Assembly (NCBI GenBank): GCA_021323165.1 | Contig: JAJTCJ010000060.1 | Location: 1-39,393, forward strand | From: Bacteroidota bacterium | Lineage (GTDB): Bacteria; Bacteroidota; Bacteroidia; 2-12-FULL-35-15 | DNA length: 39,393 nt | Direction of reading: 5' to 3' | Part shown: positions 17,915 to 26,663 of the stretch, one piece after another | How positions within the stretch are numbered: position 1 is the first letter of the stretch | Layout: each line of letters begins with the position of its first letter | Made by a program: the position numbers and the translations under genes | Notes under the pieces: generated by a model | What the model was told of the DNA's origin: nothing | Seen by the model: the letters and a program-made list of their open reading frames with translations, nothing else | Databases searched by the model: none

Positions 17915-18517
17915 ATGAACATTAAAAAAATCTTTTCTATTCTCTTTATTTTTGTTGTTCTGATAATTACAGTTTACTTTTTGTTTTTCAGTAAACGTTA
18001 TCCTCTTAATATTCTTTCACATTCCCTTATAATAGGCGATTCCGTTGACTCTTTCAATGGAGTGATTGTTTATAACAACGGAATGGATTATCCTAAAAGT
18101 CATGGCAAACATTACAACAAGGACAGTTCTTTTTATTATGGAAAAAAATGGCAGTGCGTAGAATACATCAAAAGATATTATTTTGACCATTTGCATTTTG
18201 TAATGCCTTACGGAATGGGAAATGCGAAAGATTTTTTCGACAGCTCAGTAAAACATGGCGAACTGAACAAACAGCGGGGCTTATTACAATTTCATAACAC
18301 TAACAAAGAACCTCCTAAAGTCAATGATATATTAATCTTTGGAGGGAAATATGGCCATGTGGCAATAGTAGCTTCGGTGAAAGAAAAAGAGATTGAGGTG
18401 ATCCAGCAAAACATTTATATGACACCCCGTGAGACTTTTCCTTTAAGCTTTGAGAATGGTAAGTATACCATTGGAAAGAAGAGAAAGCCGAATGGATGGC
18501 TTCGCTTACCTCAATAA
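17915..18517 (+). CDS. CHAP-domain amidase/peptidase, membrane-anchored
   Basis: A 200-residue protein. Residues 7-27 form a signal anchor, followed by a CHAP domain. The putative nucleophile Cys lies in KKWQCVEYIKRYYF (about 88) and the His in GHVAIVASV (about 146), with EVIQQN as the third active-site segment. The WQCVEY motif resembles the amidase domain of glutathionylspermidine synthetase/amidase as well as peptidoglycan amidases. It is therefore a cysteine amidase on the outer face of the inner membrane or in the periplasm, acting on cell wall or a gamma-glutamyl-type amide. A hairpin terminator follows directly. Confidence 0.8.
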   Translation: MNIKKIFSILFIFVVLIITVYFLFFSKRYPLNILSHSLIIGDSVDSFNGVIVYNNGMDYPKSHGKHYNKDSSFYYGKKWQCVEYIKRYYFDHLHFVMPYGMGNAKDFFDSSVKHGELNKQRGLLQFHNTNKEPPKVNDILIFGGKYGHVAIVASVKEKEIEVIQQNIYMTPRETFPLSFENGKYTIGKKRKPNGWLRLPQ

Positions 18518-18550
18518 AAAAACGCCTCACAGAATCTATAAGGCGTTTTT
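18516..18550. terminator. Bidirectional rho-independent terminator
   Basis: AAAAACGCCT and AGGCGTTTTT (18518-18527, 18541-18550) pair around a 13-base loop. A- and T-runs allow use by both the CHAP gene and the convergent csp locus. Confidence 0.8.
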
Positions 18551-18569
18551 AAATTGTGAAAATGATCTA

Positions 18570-18733
18570 TTATGCTTTTTTTACATTTACAGCATTTAAA
18601 CCTTTTTTACCTTCCTGTTCATCAAAGGTAACTTTATCACCATCACGGATCTAAGTTCCTGTCCTGATCCGTCAACTGTAATGAAACCAAACCCTTTGGA
18701 AACATTGAAAAATTTTACTGTACCTGTTTTCAT
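18570..18733 (-). pseudogene. Cold-shock protein gene with internal deletion
   Basis: The ATG at 18733 reads MKTGTVKFFNVSKGFGFITV and continues through DGSGQEL, including RNP1 (KGFGFI). The frame then changes. In the other frame IRDGDKVTFDEQEGKKGLNA follows to a stop at 18570. The 164-base span is not a multiple of three and is about 28-31 bases shorter than a normal csp gene. The missing piece is the FVHVxGL strand with RNP2. The frame from the ATG runs on into nonsense. It retains a good promoter at 18766-18773 and a terminator, so the lesion looks recent or artefactual. A second, apparently intact csp begins at 39333. Confidence 0.8.
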
Positions 18734-18765
18734 TTAATTTAAATTAAATATTATTAGTTATTAAA

Positions 18766-18796
18766 CAAATATACAAAAGTTCAAATAGCAAACAAA
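18766..18796 (-). promoter_or_regulatory. Bacteroidota promoter (-33 TTTG, -7 TATATTTG) for csp
   Basis: Minus-strand TATATTTG (18773-18766) has a TTTG at 18796-18793 with a 19-base spacer, matching the two-part consensus. It lies about 33 bases upstream of the csp ATG. Confidence 0.6.
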
Positions 18797-18802
18797 TTAT
18801 AG

Positions 18803-18810
18803 TAATTTTG
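18803..18810 (+). promoter_or_regulatory. Bacteroidota -7 element TAATTTTG
   Basis: A plus-strand match to TAnnTTTG, 88 bases upstream of the alpha/beta hydrolase ATG and divergent from the csp promoter. Confidence 0.35.
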
Positions 18811-18898
18811 AATTCATCCCTTAAAAAGCATTATAAAATCTGGCTTTGGGTCAATATCATACACATAGGCCTGATCTAATAAGAAAAACTGCGATTTT

Positions 18899-19708
18899 AT
18901 GAGAAATATTTTTTTTGTCATTCTTACGTGCATAACCCTATGTTCCTGCAGTACTTCAGCCTTCTTCTATGCACCTTCAAAAGAATTAGTGCATTATCCC
19001 GACACATCTTCGTATAATGTAGAAGTGATCAATTTTAAATCCGGTAACGGTAATACATTGAATGGGTGGTTCTTAAAGCCAAAATCCGGTGAGATTAAAG
19101 CTACAGTTCTTCAGCTGCATGGCAATGGAGGCAACATATCATATCAGTATCAGTTTGCCGAACCACTTATGAAATCCGGCTATCAGGTGATGGTGTTTGA
19201 TTATGAAGGCTATGGAAATTCCACCGGGAAACCTTCACAGGAGAAAGTATTGGATGATGCACTCCATGCTTTAAAATATATAAAGCAACGCAATGATGTT
19301 ACAGGCAAGAAATTAATCCTTTTCGGGCAATCACTTGGCGGACATCTTTCCTGTGTTGTAGCTGCAAAAGAAAATTCACAGATAGATGCACTTGTTGTCG
19401 AAGGAGCCTTCTCCGGTCATGAGCTGATGGCAATATATGTCGGAATGCAGAATGGGGCACCCAAATGGCTTGCAAAATTATTGGTTCCAACAAAGTATGA
19501 AGCGATAGATTACATTGAGAAAGTCACTGTTCCTAAACTTATAATTCATAGTACCGAAGATGCAACATGTCCTTATTTTATGGGAAGAGATCTTTTTGAC
19601 AAAGCTGTTGCTCCAAAAGAATTCTGGGAAATAAAAGGCGGACATTTGCAGGCCAGCCGGTTGTATGGAGCTGAATTTGTGAAGAGGTTTGATAAATTGT
19701 TGGAGTGA
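18899..19708 (+). CDS. Alpha/beta hydrolase, lipoprotein-type signal
   Basis: A 269-residue protein. The N-terminus (MRNIFFVILTCITLCSCS) is a lipoprotein signal with Cys15/Cys17 in lipobox position. Catalytic features of the fold are clear: oxyanion-side HGNGGN (about 75-80), nucleophile elbow GQSLGG (about 143-148), acid in STEDATCP near 221 and His in KGGHLQA near 250. It is related to the YfhR/BEM46 group of serine hydrolases. The substrate is unknown and the location is likely periplasmic, membrane-anchored. No partner gene is apparent. Confidence 0.85.
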   Translation: MRNIFFVILTCITLCSCSTSAFFYAPSKELVHYPDTSSYNVEVINFKSGNGNTLNGWFLKPKSGEIKATVLQLHGNGGNISYQYQFAEPLMKSGYQVMVFDYEGYGNSTGKPSQEKVLDDALHALKYIKQRNDVTGKKLILFGQSLGGHLSCVVAAKENSQIDALVVEGAFSGHELMAIYVGMQNGAPKWLAKLLVPTKYEAIDYIEKVTVPKLIIHSTEDATCPYFMGRDLFDKAVAPKEFWEIKGGHLQASRLYGAEFVKRFDKLLE

Positions 19709-19733
19709 AGTGCTCAGTAAAATCCTACACACT

Positions 19734-19835
19734 TTCTCGATACATTTTTCCGAAAAGGAAAAACACTCGAAATGACTACTCTAACGAAACAAACAATACT
19801 TAGCGTCTTAGTGCCTTAGCGGTAAAAAACTTAAA
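19734..19835. repeat. Dispersed repeats TCTCGATAC... and CTTAGTGCCTTAGCGG
   Basis: TCTCGATACATTTTTCCGAAAAGG...CACTCGAAATGAC resembles TCTCGATACTTCGCTAACG...CTCGAACTGAC at 27151-27186. CTTAGTGCCTTAGCGGTAAAA is the inverse of the 11147/28570 word. Both lie between the convergent hydrolase and aroA genes. Confidence 0.55.
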
Positions 19836-19865
19836 TCAATCTTCGACTTTGCCTAGGTATTAATC

Positions 19866-21107
19866 TTAAACCTCCTCAACAACAAACCCAAGCTTTTTCA
19901 AATCATTCCAGAATCCCGGATATGATTTTTTAACTACATCCGGGTGTTCAATAATAACTGAATCAAACTTCAGTGCCAAAGAAGCAAATGCCATTGCCAT
20001 ACGATGATCATCATATGTTTTAATAAAAGAAGGTTTTTGTAAACTATCAGGCGGTATTATTTTTATAGCATTATCATTTCTGATCTCTACCTCTACACCT
20101 ATCTTTTTAAGTTCATTCTGCAAAGCAACGATCCTGTCGGTTTCCTTGAGACGCAATGTTTGTAAACCGTTAAAGAAAGAAGGTATCTCCAATGCTGCAG
20201 TTGTGATTGCAACCGTTTGAGCGATATCCGGACAATCAGAAAAATCGAATCCGAAATGTTCGTCTTTTACGCGAACCTTCGTGAGTTTGATCCCATCAGG
20301 AATATATTCTGTTTTTACACCGAAGAAAGAATATACATCCGCTACAATCGCATCGCCTTGCAAACTCGGATTCTTAAGTCCCTTAATTACAAGCTCCGCT
20401 TCTTCTGCCAACGCCACGATAGCATACCAATAGGAGGCAGAGCTCCAGTCGCCCTCCACATTATAAGTATAATCTTCTTCACTTTTCTTATGATATGCCT
20501 GCTTACTCACAGAGATAGCATTCCCCTGCCAGACACCGTAAACACGAAACTCTTCGAGCATTTTAAGTGTCATGTTGATGTAAGGACGTGAAGTAACTTC
20601 TCCCTTAAACTTAATGACAAGTCCGTTCTGTAATGCGGGAGATATTAGGAGCAACGCAGAAATGAACTGGCTGCTGACATTCCCATCTATTTCAATCTCA
20701 CCGCCTTTTAACGTACGGCCTTCCACTCTTAATGGCGGAAAACCTTCTTTTTCGACATAAGTAATATTTGCACCCAACTGATTTAGCGCATCAACAAGAA
20801 TCCCGATCGGACGCTGTTTCATTCTTTCAGAACCTGCAAGAATACGAACACCCGGCCTTGTAGCATAATATGCAGTAAGGAAACGCATTGTTGTTCCGGC
20901 AGGACCAACATCAATAGTTTGCAGTCCGGGAGTGTATAGAATTTCTTTCAGAGTTTCAGTGTCCTGAGCTTTGGCAATATTCGTTATTTCAAATTCTTCC
21001 TCACACAAAGCCTGAATGATGAGGGCTCTGTTGCTTTCGCTTTTTGAAGCAGTGAGTTCAATTGTTCCATTGATCTTCTTTGAAGGATGAGAAATCCGAT
21101 AGTTCAT
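19866..21107 (-). CDS. aroA: 3-phosphoshikimate 1-carboxyvinyltransferase (EPSP synthase)
   Basis: A 413-residue two-domain enzyme of the shikimate pathway that joins shikimate-3-phosphate and phosphoenolpyruvate. Motifs seen: LTASKSESNRALI (about 17-30), GPAGTTMRFLTAYY near 78, SSQFISALLL near 145, LKETDRIVALQNEL near 325 and YDDHRMAMAFASL near 370. The start lies one base after the aroB stop, so translation is probably coupled. Length and motifs are intact. Confidence 0.95.
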   Translation of the reverse strand: MNYRISHPSKKINGTIELTASKSESNRALIIQALCEEEFEITNIAKAQDTETLKEILYTPGLQTIDVGPAGTTMRFLTAYYATRPGVRILAGSERMKQRPIGILVDALNQLGANITYVEKEGFPPLRVEGRTLKGGEIEIDGNVSSQFISALLLISPALQNGLVIKFKGEVTSRPYINMTLKMLEEFRVYGVWQGNAISVSKQAYHKKSEEDYTYNVEGDWSSASYWYAIVALAEEAELVIKGLKNPSLQGDAIVADVYSFFGVKTEYIPDGIKLTKVRVKDEHFGFDFSDCPDIAQTVAITTAALEIPSFFNGLQTLRLKETDRIVALQNELKKIGVEVEIRNDNAIKIIPPDSLQKPSFIKTYDDHRMAMAFASLALKFDSVIIEHPDVVKKSYPGFWNDLKKLGFVVEEV

Positions 21108-21108
21108 A

Positions 21109-22200
21109 TTAAAGAATTTGTTTGGCTTCCTGTTCGTAATAGTTTAAAGCTTCCGTTATAACAGTTACATCAGCTGTTTTGTTTATTTCACATTTTCCAA
21201 TGTCTGATAATAACGAAAAATTGATGGTATCATTTTCATTCTTCTTGTCGTGCTTCATGATCGAGACCAGCTGTTTAACATCTGTTTTCCCGGGATTCAC
21301 ATGCTTATATGTTTTAAGGATAAATGAAGTTATCTCTTTTAAGGCGGGCTTTGATAAACCTGCCACTTTGTGTGAGATATAAGCCTCACATATCATTCCG
21401 ATAGCAATCGCTTCTCCGTGAAGCAAAGGCTTTTTGCTTTTCTTTTCAAGAGAAAGAGTTTCCAGGGCATGCCCGATCGTATGACCGAAATTTAAAATCT
21501 TCCTTAAACCCTTTTCCTTTGTATCTTCGCTTACAATCGCGTTTTTAATAGTAATTGATGCTGTAATGATGTCTTCAAGACCAGAATGATCAGCTAGATC
21601 AAAGCGTTTTACTTTTTGCCAGTAATCATGATCAGCCACAAGGGCGTGTTTGATGATCTCAGCAAAGCCTGATAATTGCTGCGACCTTTCAAGTGTAGAT
21701 ATAAATTCAGAGTTTACAAAAACTGCTTTAGGAGTACTGAAAACACCGATCTCATTTTTCAGGTTATTCAGATCGATACCGGTCTTTCCTCCTACAGAGG
21801 CATCTACCTGCGATAATAATGTAGTGGGTATATTAATGAAATCAATTCCCCGCTTAAAGGTAGAAGCTATAAATCCGCCCATATCACTGATCACTCCGCC
21901 TCCAATATTTACAAACAAAGACTTTCGGTCAGCCCCGAATTCACTTAAAGTGTTCCAGATATGAATACAGACTTCAATGGATTTATTTTCCTCACCGCTT
22001 TCAATTTCAATGATCTCGGCATCTTTAAAATATTCTATCTTTTCTACCAGCTGCGGATAACAATATTTAAGTGAATTTTCGTCAACAAGAATAAATATGC
22101 CGGAATAGCTTCCTTTGGCCGCTTTGAAAAAACGGTTTATTTCTGTGGTAATATCTTTATTTATAAAAACGGAATAACCCGCTGACTTGATCTGTGTCAT
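21109..22200 (-). CDS. aroB: 3-dehydroquinate synthase
   Basis: A 363-residue NAD- and metal-dependent cyclase that converts DAHP to 3-dehydroquinate. Diagnostic segments: ESGEENKSIEV, GGGVISDMGGFIASTFKRG, NIPTTLLSQVDASVGGKTGID, the metal ligands HTIGHALE and HGEAIAIGM. It is first gene of the aroB-aroA pair and has a TATATTTG promoter element 14 bases upstream. Confidence 0.95.
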   Translation of the reverse strand: MTQIKSAGYSVFINKDITTEINRFFKAAKGSYSGIFILVDENSLKYCYPQLVEKIEYFKDAEIIEIESGEENKSIEVCIHIWNTLSEFGADRKSLFVNIGGGVISDMGGFIASTFKRGIDFINIPTTLLSQVDASVGGKTGIDLNNLKNEIGVFSTPKAVFVNSEFISTLERSQQLSGFAEIIKHALVADHDYWQKVKRFDLADHSGLEDIITASITIKNAIVSEDTKEKGLRKILNFGHTIGHALETLSLEKKSKKPLLHGEAIAIGMICEAYISHKVAGLSKPALKEITSFILKTYKHVNPGKTDVKQLVSIMKHDKKNENDTINFSLLSDIGKCEINKTADVTVITEALNYYEQEAKQIL

Positions 22201-22214
22201 AAAAATAGGTTATA

Positions 22215-22222
22215 CAAATATA
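22215..22222 (-). promoter_or_regulatory. Bacteroidota -7 element TATATTTG for aroBA
   Basis: Minus-strand TATATTTG lies 14 bases upstream of the aroB ATG, giving a leader of about 10 bases or less. Confidence 0.5.
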
Positions 22223-22293
22223 ATCAAAGCAATTAATTGATTTCCTTACTGTAACGAATAAATATTTTGATTTTATTTATCGCCAGAAGGCCT

Positions 22294-22301
22294 TATATTT
22301 G
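22294..22301 (+). promoter_or_regulatory. Bacteroidota -7 element TATATTTG for proline dehydrogenase
   Basis: Plus-strand TATATTTG lies 17 bases upstream of the ATG at 22319 and is divergent from the aroBA element. Confidence 0.5.
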
Positions 22302-22318
22302 AGGAATAATTACAAAAT

Positions 22319-23485
22319 ATGCTTTCATTCAATAATACCGAAGTCGCTTTTTCAGGAAAATCAAATAATGACCTTAACCGCTCTTACTGGCTGTTTAAAA
22401 TGGTCTCCAACAGTACCTTTGTTAACCTGGGTAAATCACTCACTACTTTTGCGATCAAGACCTATCTTCCTATCAAGGGATTGATCAAAGCAACCATCTT
22501 TAAACAGTTCTGCGGGGGCGAAACCATTGAAGAATGCGATAAGGCGATCAAAGAACTTGCAAAGTTTAAAATCGGGACTATCCTTGACTATTCTGTAGAA
22601 GGCAAAGAATCTGAAAAGGATTTTGATGCCTGCAAAACAGAAACCATCCATACAATTGAAAAAGCAAAGACCAATTTTAATATACCATTCTGTGTTTTTA
22701 AAGTAACAGGATTAGCACGCTTTGAGCTCCTTGAAAAAGTAAGTGCAAAAGAAACACTTACCTCTGAAGAACAAATGGAATTCGGGCGTGTTCAGCTCAG
22801 AGTAAGTGCAATCTGTAAAGCCGCTTATGATGCAGGAGTTCCTGTTTTTATTGATGCAGAAGAAAGCTGGATCCAGGAAGCAATCGATAATCTGGCCAAC
22901 CAGATGATGGTGCTTTACAATACAGAAAAGGCTATCGTGTATAACACATACCAATTGTATCGTAAAGACAGACTTACTTACCTGCGTTTATCTTACGAAA
23001 AAGCAAAAGAGAATAGTTATTTCTTAGGGGCGAAGCTTGTAAGAGGCGCTTATATGGAAAAAGAACGTGCAAGAGCAACCGAAAAGAATTATCCTTCTCC
23101 CATCCAGGATTCAAAAGAAAATTCGGACCGCGATTATGATGCTGCCCTGGAATTCTGTATCGAACATATTGATCGTATTGCAATTTGTGCCGGTACACAC
23201 AATGAGAACAGCTCAATGAAGCTTGCTGAGCTGATGAAAACAAAGAATATAAGTCCTGAGAACAAACACATTTATTTCTCTCAGCTTCTAGGCATGAGTG
23301 ATCATATCAGCTTTAACCTTGCCAATGAAGGTTATAATGTGGCTAAGTATGTACCTTACGGACCTGTGCGTGAAGTTCTTCCTTACCTGATCCGCAGAGC
23401 ACAGGAGAACACTTCTGTAAAAGGTCAGACAGGACGCGAATTAAGTCTTATCATCAAAGAAAAAGAAAGAAGAAAATCAGCGTAG
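22319..23485 (+). CDS. Proline dehydrogenase (FAD, monofunctional)
   Basis: A 388-residue beta/alpha-barrel flavoenzyme that oxidises proline to pyrroline-5-carboxylate and feeds electrons to quinone. Motifs: DAEESWIQ (about 178), LGAKLVRGAYMEKERARA near 240, CAGTHNENSS near 300, and the substrate-binding C-terminal helix YGPVREVLPYLIRRAQEN near 355 with the paired Arg residues. The aldehyde dehydrogenase half of PutA is absent, as usual in Bacteroidota. Single gene; the OmpA-family gene follows after 25 bases. Confidence 0.92.
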   Translation: MLSFNNTEVAFSGKSNNDLNRSYWLFKMVSNSTFVNLGKSLTTFAIKTYLPIKGLIKATIFKQFCGGETIEECDKAIKELAKFKIGTILDYSVEGKESEKDFDACKTETIHTIEKAKTNFNIPFCVFKVTGLARFELLEKVSAKETLTSEEQMEFGRVQLRVSAICKAAYDAGVPVFIDAEESWIQEAIDNLANQMMVLYNTEKAIVYNTYQLYRKDRLTYLRLSYEKAKENSYFLGAKLVRGAYMEKERARATEKNYPSPIQDSKENSDRDYDAALEFCIEHIDRIAICAGTHNENSSMKLAELMKTKNISPENKHIYFSQLLGMSDHISFNLANEGYNVAKYVPYGPVREVLPYLIRRAQENTSVKGQTGRELSLIIKEKERRKSA

Positions 23486-23510
23486 ACAATTAATATTTAA
23501 GAATAAATCC

Positions 23511-24728
23511 ATGAAGAAGATACTCTGTTTTATTCTTGTTATTTTTCTTGTACACTTAAGCTTTAGTCAAACTGCGACAAAAGGAAAACCTATTTCCGGA
23601 GATTGCAAAAAAGCAATTCCATTAACCATTAGTAACCGCTTATTTTATGGCATCACTGATTCCCTAAAAGGTTACGGGGATGTTCAGGAAATAAAAAAAG
23701 GAAATCACCTCCTCTTTGAAGGTGAACATAACTCGGCCTGGTATCTGCTTACATTCGGACGGGATGGAGAAATGATATTTGATATTACTCCCGCAGATTC
23801 CACCAATGATTACGATTTTTTATTGTACCCATATACAGATTCCACTTTCTGTGAAAACTTCCGTAAAAATCAAAACAAACCCTTGCGTTCTAACTTATCC
23901 AATGTTAAAAGATCCGTTAGAGGTATAACCGGACTTGCACGTGCGGGCGAACTCAAACCAAGCATTGGAAAAGGCATTGGTAATGCTTATTCAAATTCAT
24001 TGTCTGTAAAAAAAGGTGAAAAATATATGCTCATCCTCGACAATGTAACTCCGAATGGAAAAGGACATACACTTGAATTTAATTTTATTAAAGATGTTGA
24101 GATCAAGGGAAGAATATTGAATTCAGATAGTATTCCTGTTATTGCAGATATTACAATTTCAAATGTAAAAGGACAAACAGTTTTAGAAACGAAGACCAAT
24201 ACTAATGGTGAATACAGCATTAAAACTTCATTGAACGAAAATCAGAATTATACAGTAATAGCCACTTCTGATAGTACTTTCGTGGATGTAAGAACAATTA
24301 ATACCAAAGAATTAAAAAAAGATCAGACTATATTTCCTGAAATAAAAATGGTACTTCCAAAATTAAAGAAGGGAAGTAAATATAAAATGGAAAGCATTAA
24401 TTTTTATGGTAATATTTCTCAGCTCTTACCTTCATCTCTTCCATCAGTGGAGGCTTTATACCGATTAATGAAGAAGAATAAAAAGATGGTAATACTCATC
24501 GAAGGCCATGTAAATGATCAGGGGTCTGGAGATAAAGGCTTTATTCAAGCTCTTTCGGATGATAGAGCTAAAACAGTTTATAATTATCTTGTTAAGAAAG
24601 GGATTAATAAAGAGAGAATGTCCACTATCGGGCTTGCAAATAAATTTCAATTATTCCCACGCCCAAAAACTGAATCAGAAATGCAAGCCAACAGACGGGT
24701 TGAGATCAAAGTGATCTCAATCGATTAA
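23511..24728 (+). CDS. OmpA-family outer-membrane protein with carboxypeptidase-regulatory-like domain
   Basis: A 405-residue exported protein with signal peptide at 1-19 (ending LSFSQ). A beta-rich N-terminal region (about 25-195) precedes a CarboxypepD_reg-like domain (about 196-265, KGRILNSDSIPVIADITISN...GEYSIKTS). The C-terminal OmpA domain (about 290-405) carries ILIEGHVNDQGSGD...LSDDRAKTVYNYLVKKGI and ends ANRRVEIKVI, which binds peptidoglycan. It likely links the outer membrane to the cell wall. Gliding/T9SS periplasmic proteins have related layouts, but no such role can be assigned here. Confidence 0.85.
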   Translation: MKKILCFILVIFLVHLSFSQTATKGKPISGDCKKAIPLTISNRLFYGITDSLKGYGDVQEIKKGNHLLFEGEHNSAWYLLTFGRDGEMIFDITPADSTNDYDFLLYPYTDSTFCENFRKNQNKPLRSNLSNVKRSVRGITGLARAGELKPSIGKGIGNAYSNSLSVKKGEKYMLILDNVTPNGKGHTLEFNFIKDVEIKGRILNSDSIPVIADITISNVKGQTVLETKTNTNGEYSIKTSLNENQNYTVIATSDSTFVDVRTINTKELKKDQTIFPEIKMVLPKLKKGSKYKMESINFYGNISQLLPSSLPSVEALYRLMKKNKKMVILIEGHVNDQGSGDKGFIQALSDDRAKTVYNYLVKKGINKERMSTIGLANKFQLFPRPKTESEMQANRRVEIKVISID

Positions 24729-24740
24729 TCTAATTACGGA

Positions 24741-24760
24741 GGGTCATCCCGTGGATGACA
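24741..24760. repeat. Short perfect hairpin GTCATCC-CGT-GGATGAC
   Basis: A seven-base perfect stem (24743-24749, 24753-24759) 15 bases after the OmpA-family stop, without a T-tract. It may stabilise the 3' end or be a dispersed GTCATCCCG repeat, a word also seen as GTCGTCCCG at 34977. Confidence 0.4.
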
Positions 24761-24836
24761 CGGAATCAACTATCGATTCTCGATTTACAAGATTAACGTA
24801 TTTATTTATGAACTACATTTACTGAAATTCTTCATC

Positions 24837-25361
24837 ATGCAAAACAGCCAGGGCACTATCATCCGTACAGCAGAATTCAATATTGTTTTAAGAACATATA
24901 TTTTACTATATGTTGGATTCTTTCTGACAATATCTGTAATCGGTATTCCCCTTGCAATCGTTTGGTTCTGCGGGGTCGGACAATGGTATTCACGTCACTA
25001 TTTCGCTAAGCTTGAATGTGTGCTGACGGATAAAAACCTTTCATTCAAAAAAGGAATCATTGTTCAATTCGAAAAAACAATTCCGCTTGAGAATATACAG
25101 GACATGTCATTTATTGAAGGTCCGCTGTTAAGACATTTTAATCTTTGTGTTTTAAAAATTGAAACTGCAGGAGGCTCTGCACACAATGCAGCTAATCACA
25201 TGAGCCTGGTAGGAGTAAAAGATGCACAGTCTTTTCGCTTGCAGGTTCTGGAACAGCGTACACTTTTAAAAGATCACCAGGGTTCTCACCAGGATCAGAG
25301 TGTATTGTATGATATTAAAGAAAGTCTGTTGAGAATTGAAGGTTTGTTGGCGAAGAAATAA
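24837..25361 (+). CDS. PH-domain (bPH2/DUF304-type) membrane protein
   Basis: A 174-residue protein. Two adjacent hydrophobic helices (about 20-50, LLYVGFFLTISVIGIPLAIVWF) precede a bacterial pleckstrin-homology-like domain (about 55-120, CVLTDKNLSFKKGIIVQFEKTIPLENIQDM). A short coiled C-terminus follows. Such proteins sit in the inner membrane with the domain in the cytosol; their role is not established. A strong terminator follows. Confidence 0.75.
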   Translation: MQNSQGTIIRTAEFNIVLRTYILLYVGFFLTISVIGIPLAIVWFCGVGQWYSRHYFAKLECVLTDKNLSFKKGIIVQFEKTIPLENIQDMSFIEGPLLRHFNLCVLKIETAGGSAHNAANHMSLVGVKDAQSFRLQVLEQRTLLKDHQGSHQDQSVLYDIKESLLRIEGLLAKK

Positions 25362-25397
25362 TTTATAAACAGGCCGTAATCTGGAACCATTAATAGA

Positions 25398-25430
25398 CCC
25401 TTTACGCAAAATAATGCGTAAAGGGTTTTA
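25398..25430 (+). terminator. Rho-independent terminator of the PH-domain gene
   Basis: CCCTTTACGCA-AAATAA-TGCGTAAAGGG is a perfect 11-base stem followed by TTTTAT. An in-frame ATG inside this hairpin (25414) is therefore not the start of the next gene. Confidence 0.85.
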
Positions 25431-25436
25431 TCTTTA
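25429..25436 (+). promoter_or_regulatory. Promoter-like TATCTTTA directly behind a terminator
   Basis: It differs from TAnnTTTG only at the last base and ends four bases before the ATG at 25441. Confidence 0.35.
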
Positions 25437-25440
25437 CAAT

Positions 25441-26661
25441 ATGAAGAGTTTAGTTGCATTATTTCTAATAACCTCATTAACTGTTAAAATAAGCGCTCAA
25501 GTTAATCTTGTTCCAAATCCTTCATTTGAAGATACCACTGGTTGCCCAACAAATATTAGTCAATTGAACAAATGCATATTCTGGATAAATCCTAACTCAG
25601 CCGGACCTGATTATTTCAATTCATGCGCAGATTATTTCACAACATATTCAAGTGTTCCGTTTAATGCTTTTGGATTTCAACAAGCTCATACTGGTAATGC
25701 GTACGTAGGCCTTCTCTTATATCAAAAAACTATATCCGGAGGCGCATACAACTATCGAGAATATATCCAGACAACCTTAAATGACACTTTAAAAAAAGAC
25801 GCAAATTATTGTGTTTCATTTTTTATTAATTATTCATCAGTAATTAATATCGCAATAGATCAGGTAGGTCTTTTTATTTCAAACAATGCTATTAGCGCTT
25901 CCACGCCTATTACTTTACCAGCCTCACCACAAATAATATCTCCTTCTGGATTTTTTTTAACTGATACTGTGAATTGGTATAAAGTGGAGGGAATATATTC
26001 AGCAGCAGGAGGAGAAAAATTTATTACCATAGGTAATTTTAGAGATGAAACTTCTACTGATACCATCCACACTGACTCAAATCCTCCTTCTTGCGCATAC
26101 TATTACATTGATGATGTAAGTATAATCGAAATAAAAACGGCTCGTGCTGGTGCTGATACATTGATTTGCCCCGGAGAGCCTATACAAATAGGCGCTCTTC
26201 CGGATTCTGCTATAAGCTATAGCTGGCAGCCAGCTACCGGATTAAACAATCCGAATATTTCTAATCCTACTGCAAACCCATCCCAGACCACCACCTATTA
26301 TTTAACAGCAACTGCCGCCTGTGATTACATTTCAACCGACACAATTATTGTTTCTGTATTGACATGCGATACAAACAATACAGTTAGCAGTATAAGTATT
26401 CCCAATGTTTTCACTCCAAATAATGATCATGTAAATGATTTGTTCAAGATAACAACAAACAACATAACAACCTTCAATTGTAAAATTTATAACCAATGGG
26501 GTGTTTTAGTTAACGAACTGACAAACATTAACCAATCCTGGGGTGGAAGAACAACAACAGGAATAGAATGCAGTGAGGGCATTTATTATTTTTTACTTTC
26601 TGCTGAAGGAACTGATGATAAAATATATAATGAAAGTGGTTTTGTGCAGTTGATTAGATAA
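25441..26661 (+). CDS. T9SS type B cargo protein (gliding-motility C-terminal domain)
   Basis: A 406-residue secreted protein with signal peptide at 1-20 (ending KISAQ). The mature part opens VNLVPNPSFED, typical of carbohydrate-binding-like beta domains in Bacteroidota. A PKD-like repeat (ADTLICPGEPIQIGA...SYSWQPATGLNN) precedes the C-terminal domain SIPNVFTPNNDHVNDLFKI...IYNQWGVLVNE...EGIYYFLLSA, the type B (CHU_C) sorting signal read by the type IX secretion system. I chose ATG 25441 because the upstream ATG lies in a terminator hairpin. It is exported to the surface or medium; the function is unknown, perhaps adhesion. Confidence 0.88.
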   Translation: MKSLVALFLITSLTVKISAQVNLVPNPSFEDTTGCPTNISQLNKCIFWINPNSAGPDYFNSCADYFTTYSSVPFNAFGFQQAHTGNAYVGLLLYQKTISGGAYNYREYIQTTLNDTLKKDANYCVSFFINYSSVINIAIDQVGLFISNNAISASTPITLPASPQIISPSGFFLTDTVNWYKVEGIYSAAGGEKFITIGNFRDETSTDTIHTDSNPPSCAYYYIDDVSIIEIKTARAGADTLICPGEPIQIGALPDSAISYSWQPATGLNNPNISNPTANPSQTTTYYLTATAACDYISTDTIIVSVLTCDTNNTVSSISIPNVFTPNNDHVNDLFKITTNNITTFNCKIYNQWGVLVNELTNINQSWGGRTTTGIECSEGIYYFLLSAEGTDDKIYNESGFVQLIR

Positions 26662-26663
26662 AT

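Noticed and set aside
25414..25440. ATG 25414 as start of the T9SS cargo gene
   Set aside because: It lies inside the terminator hairpin of the preceding gene, and the extra residues disrupt the signal peptide.
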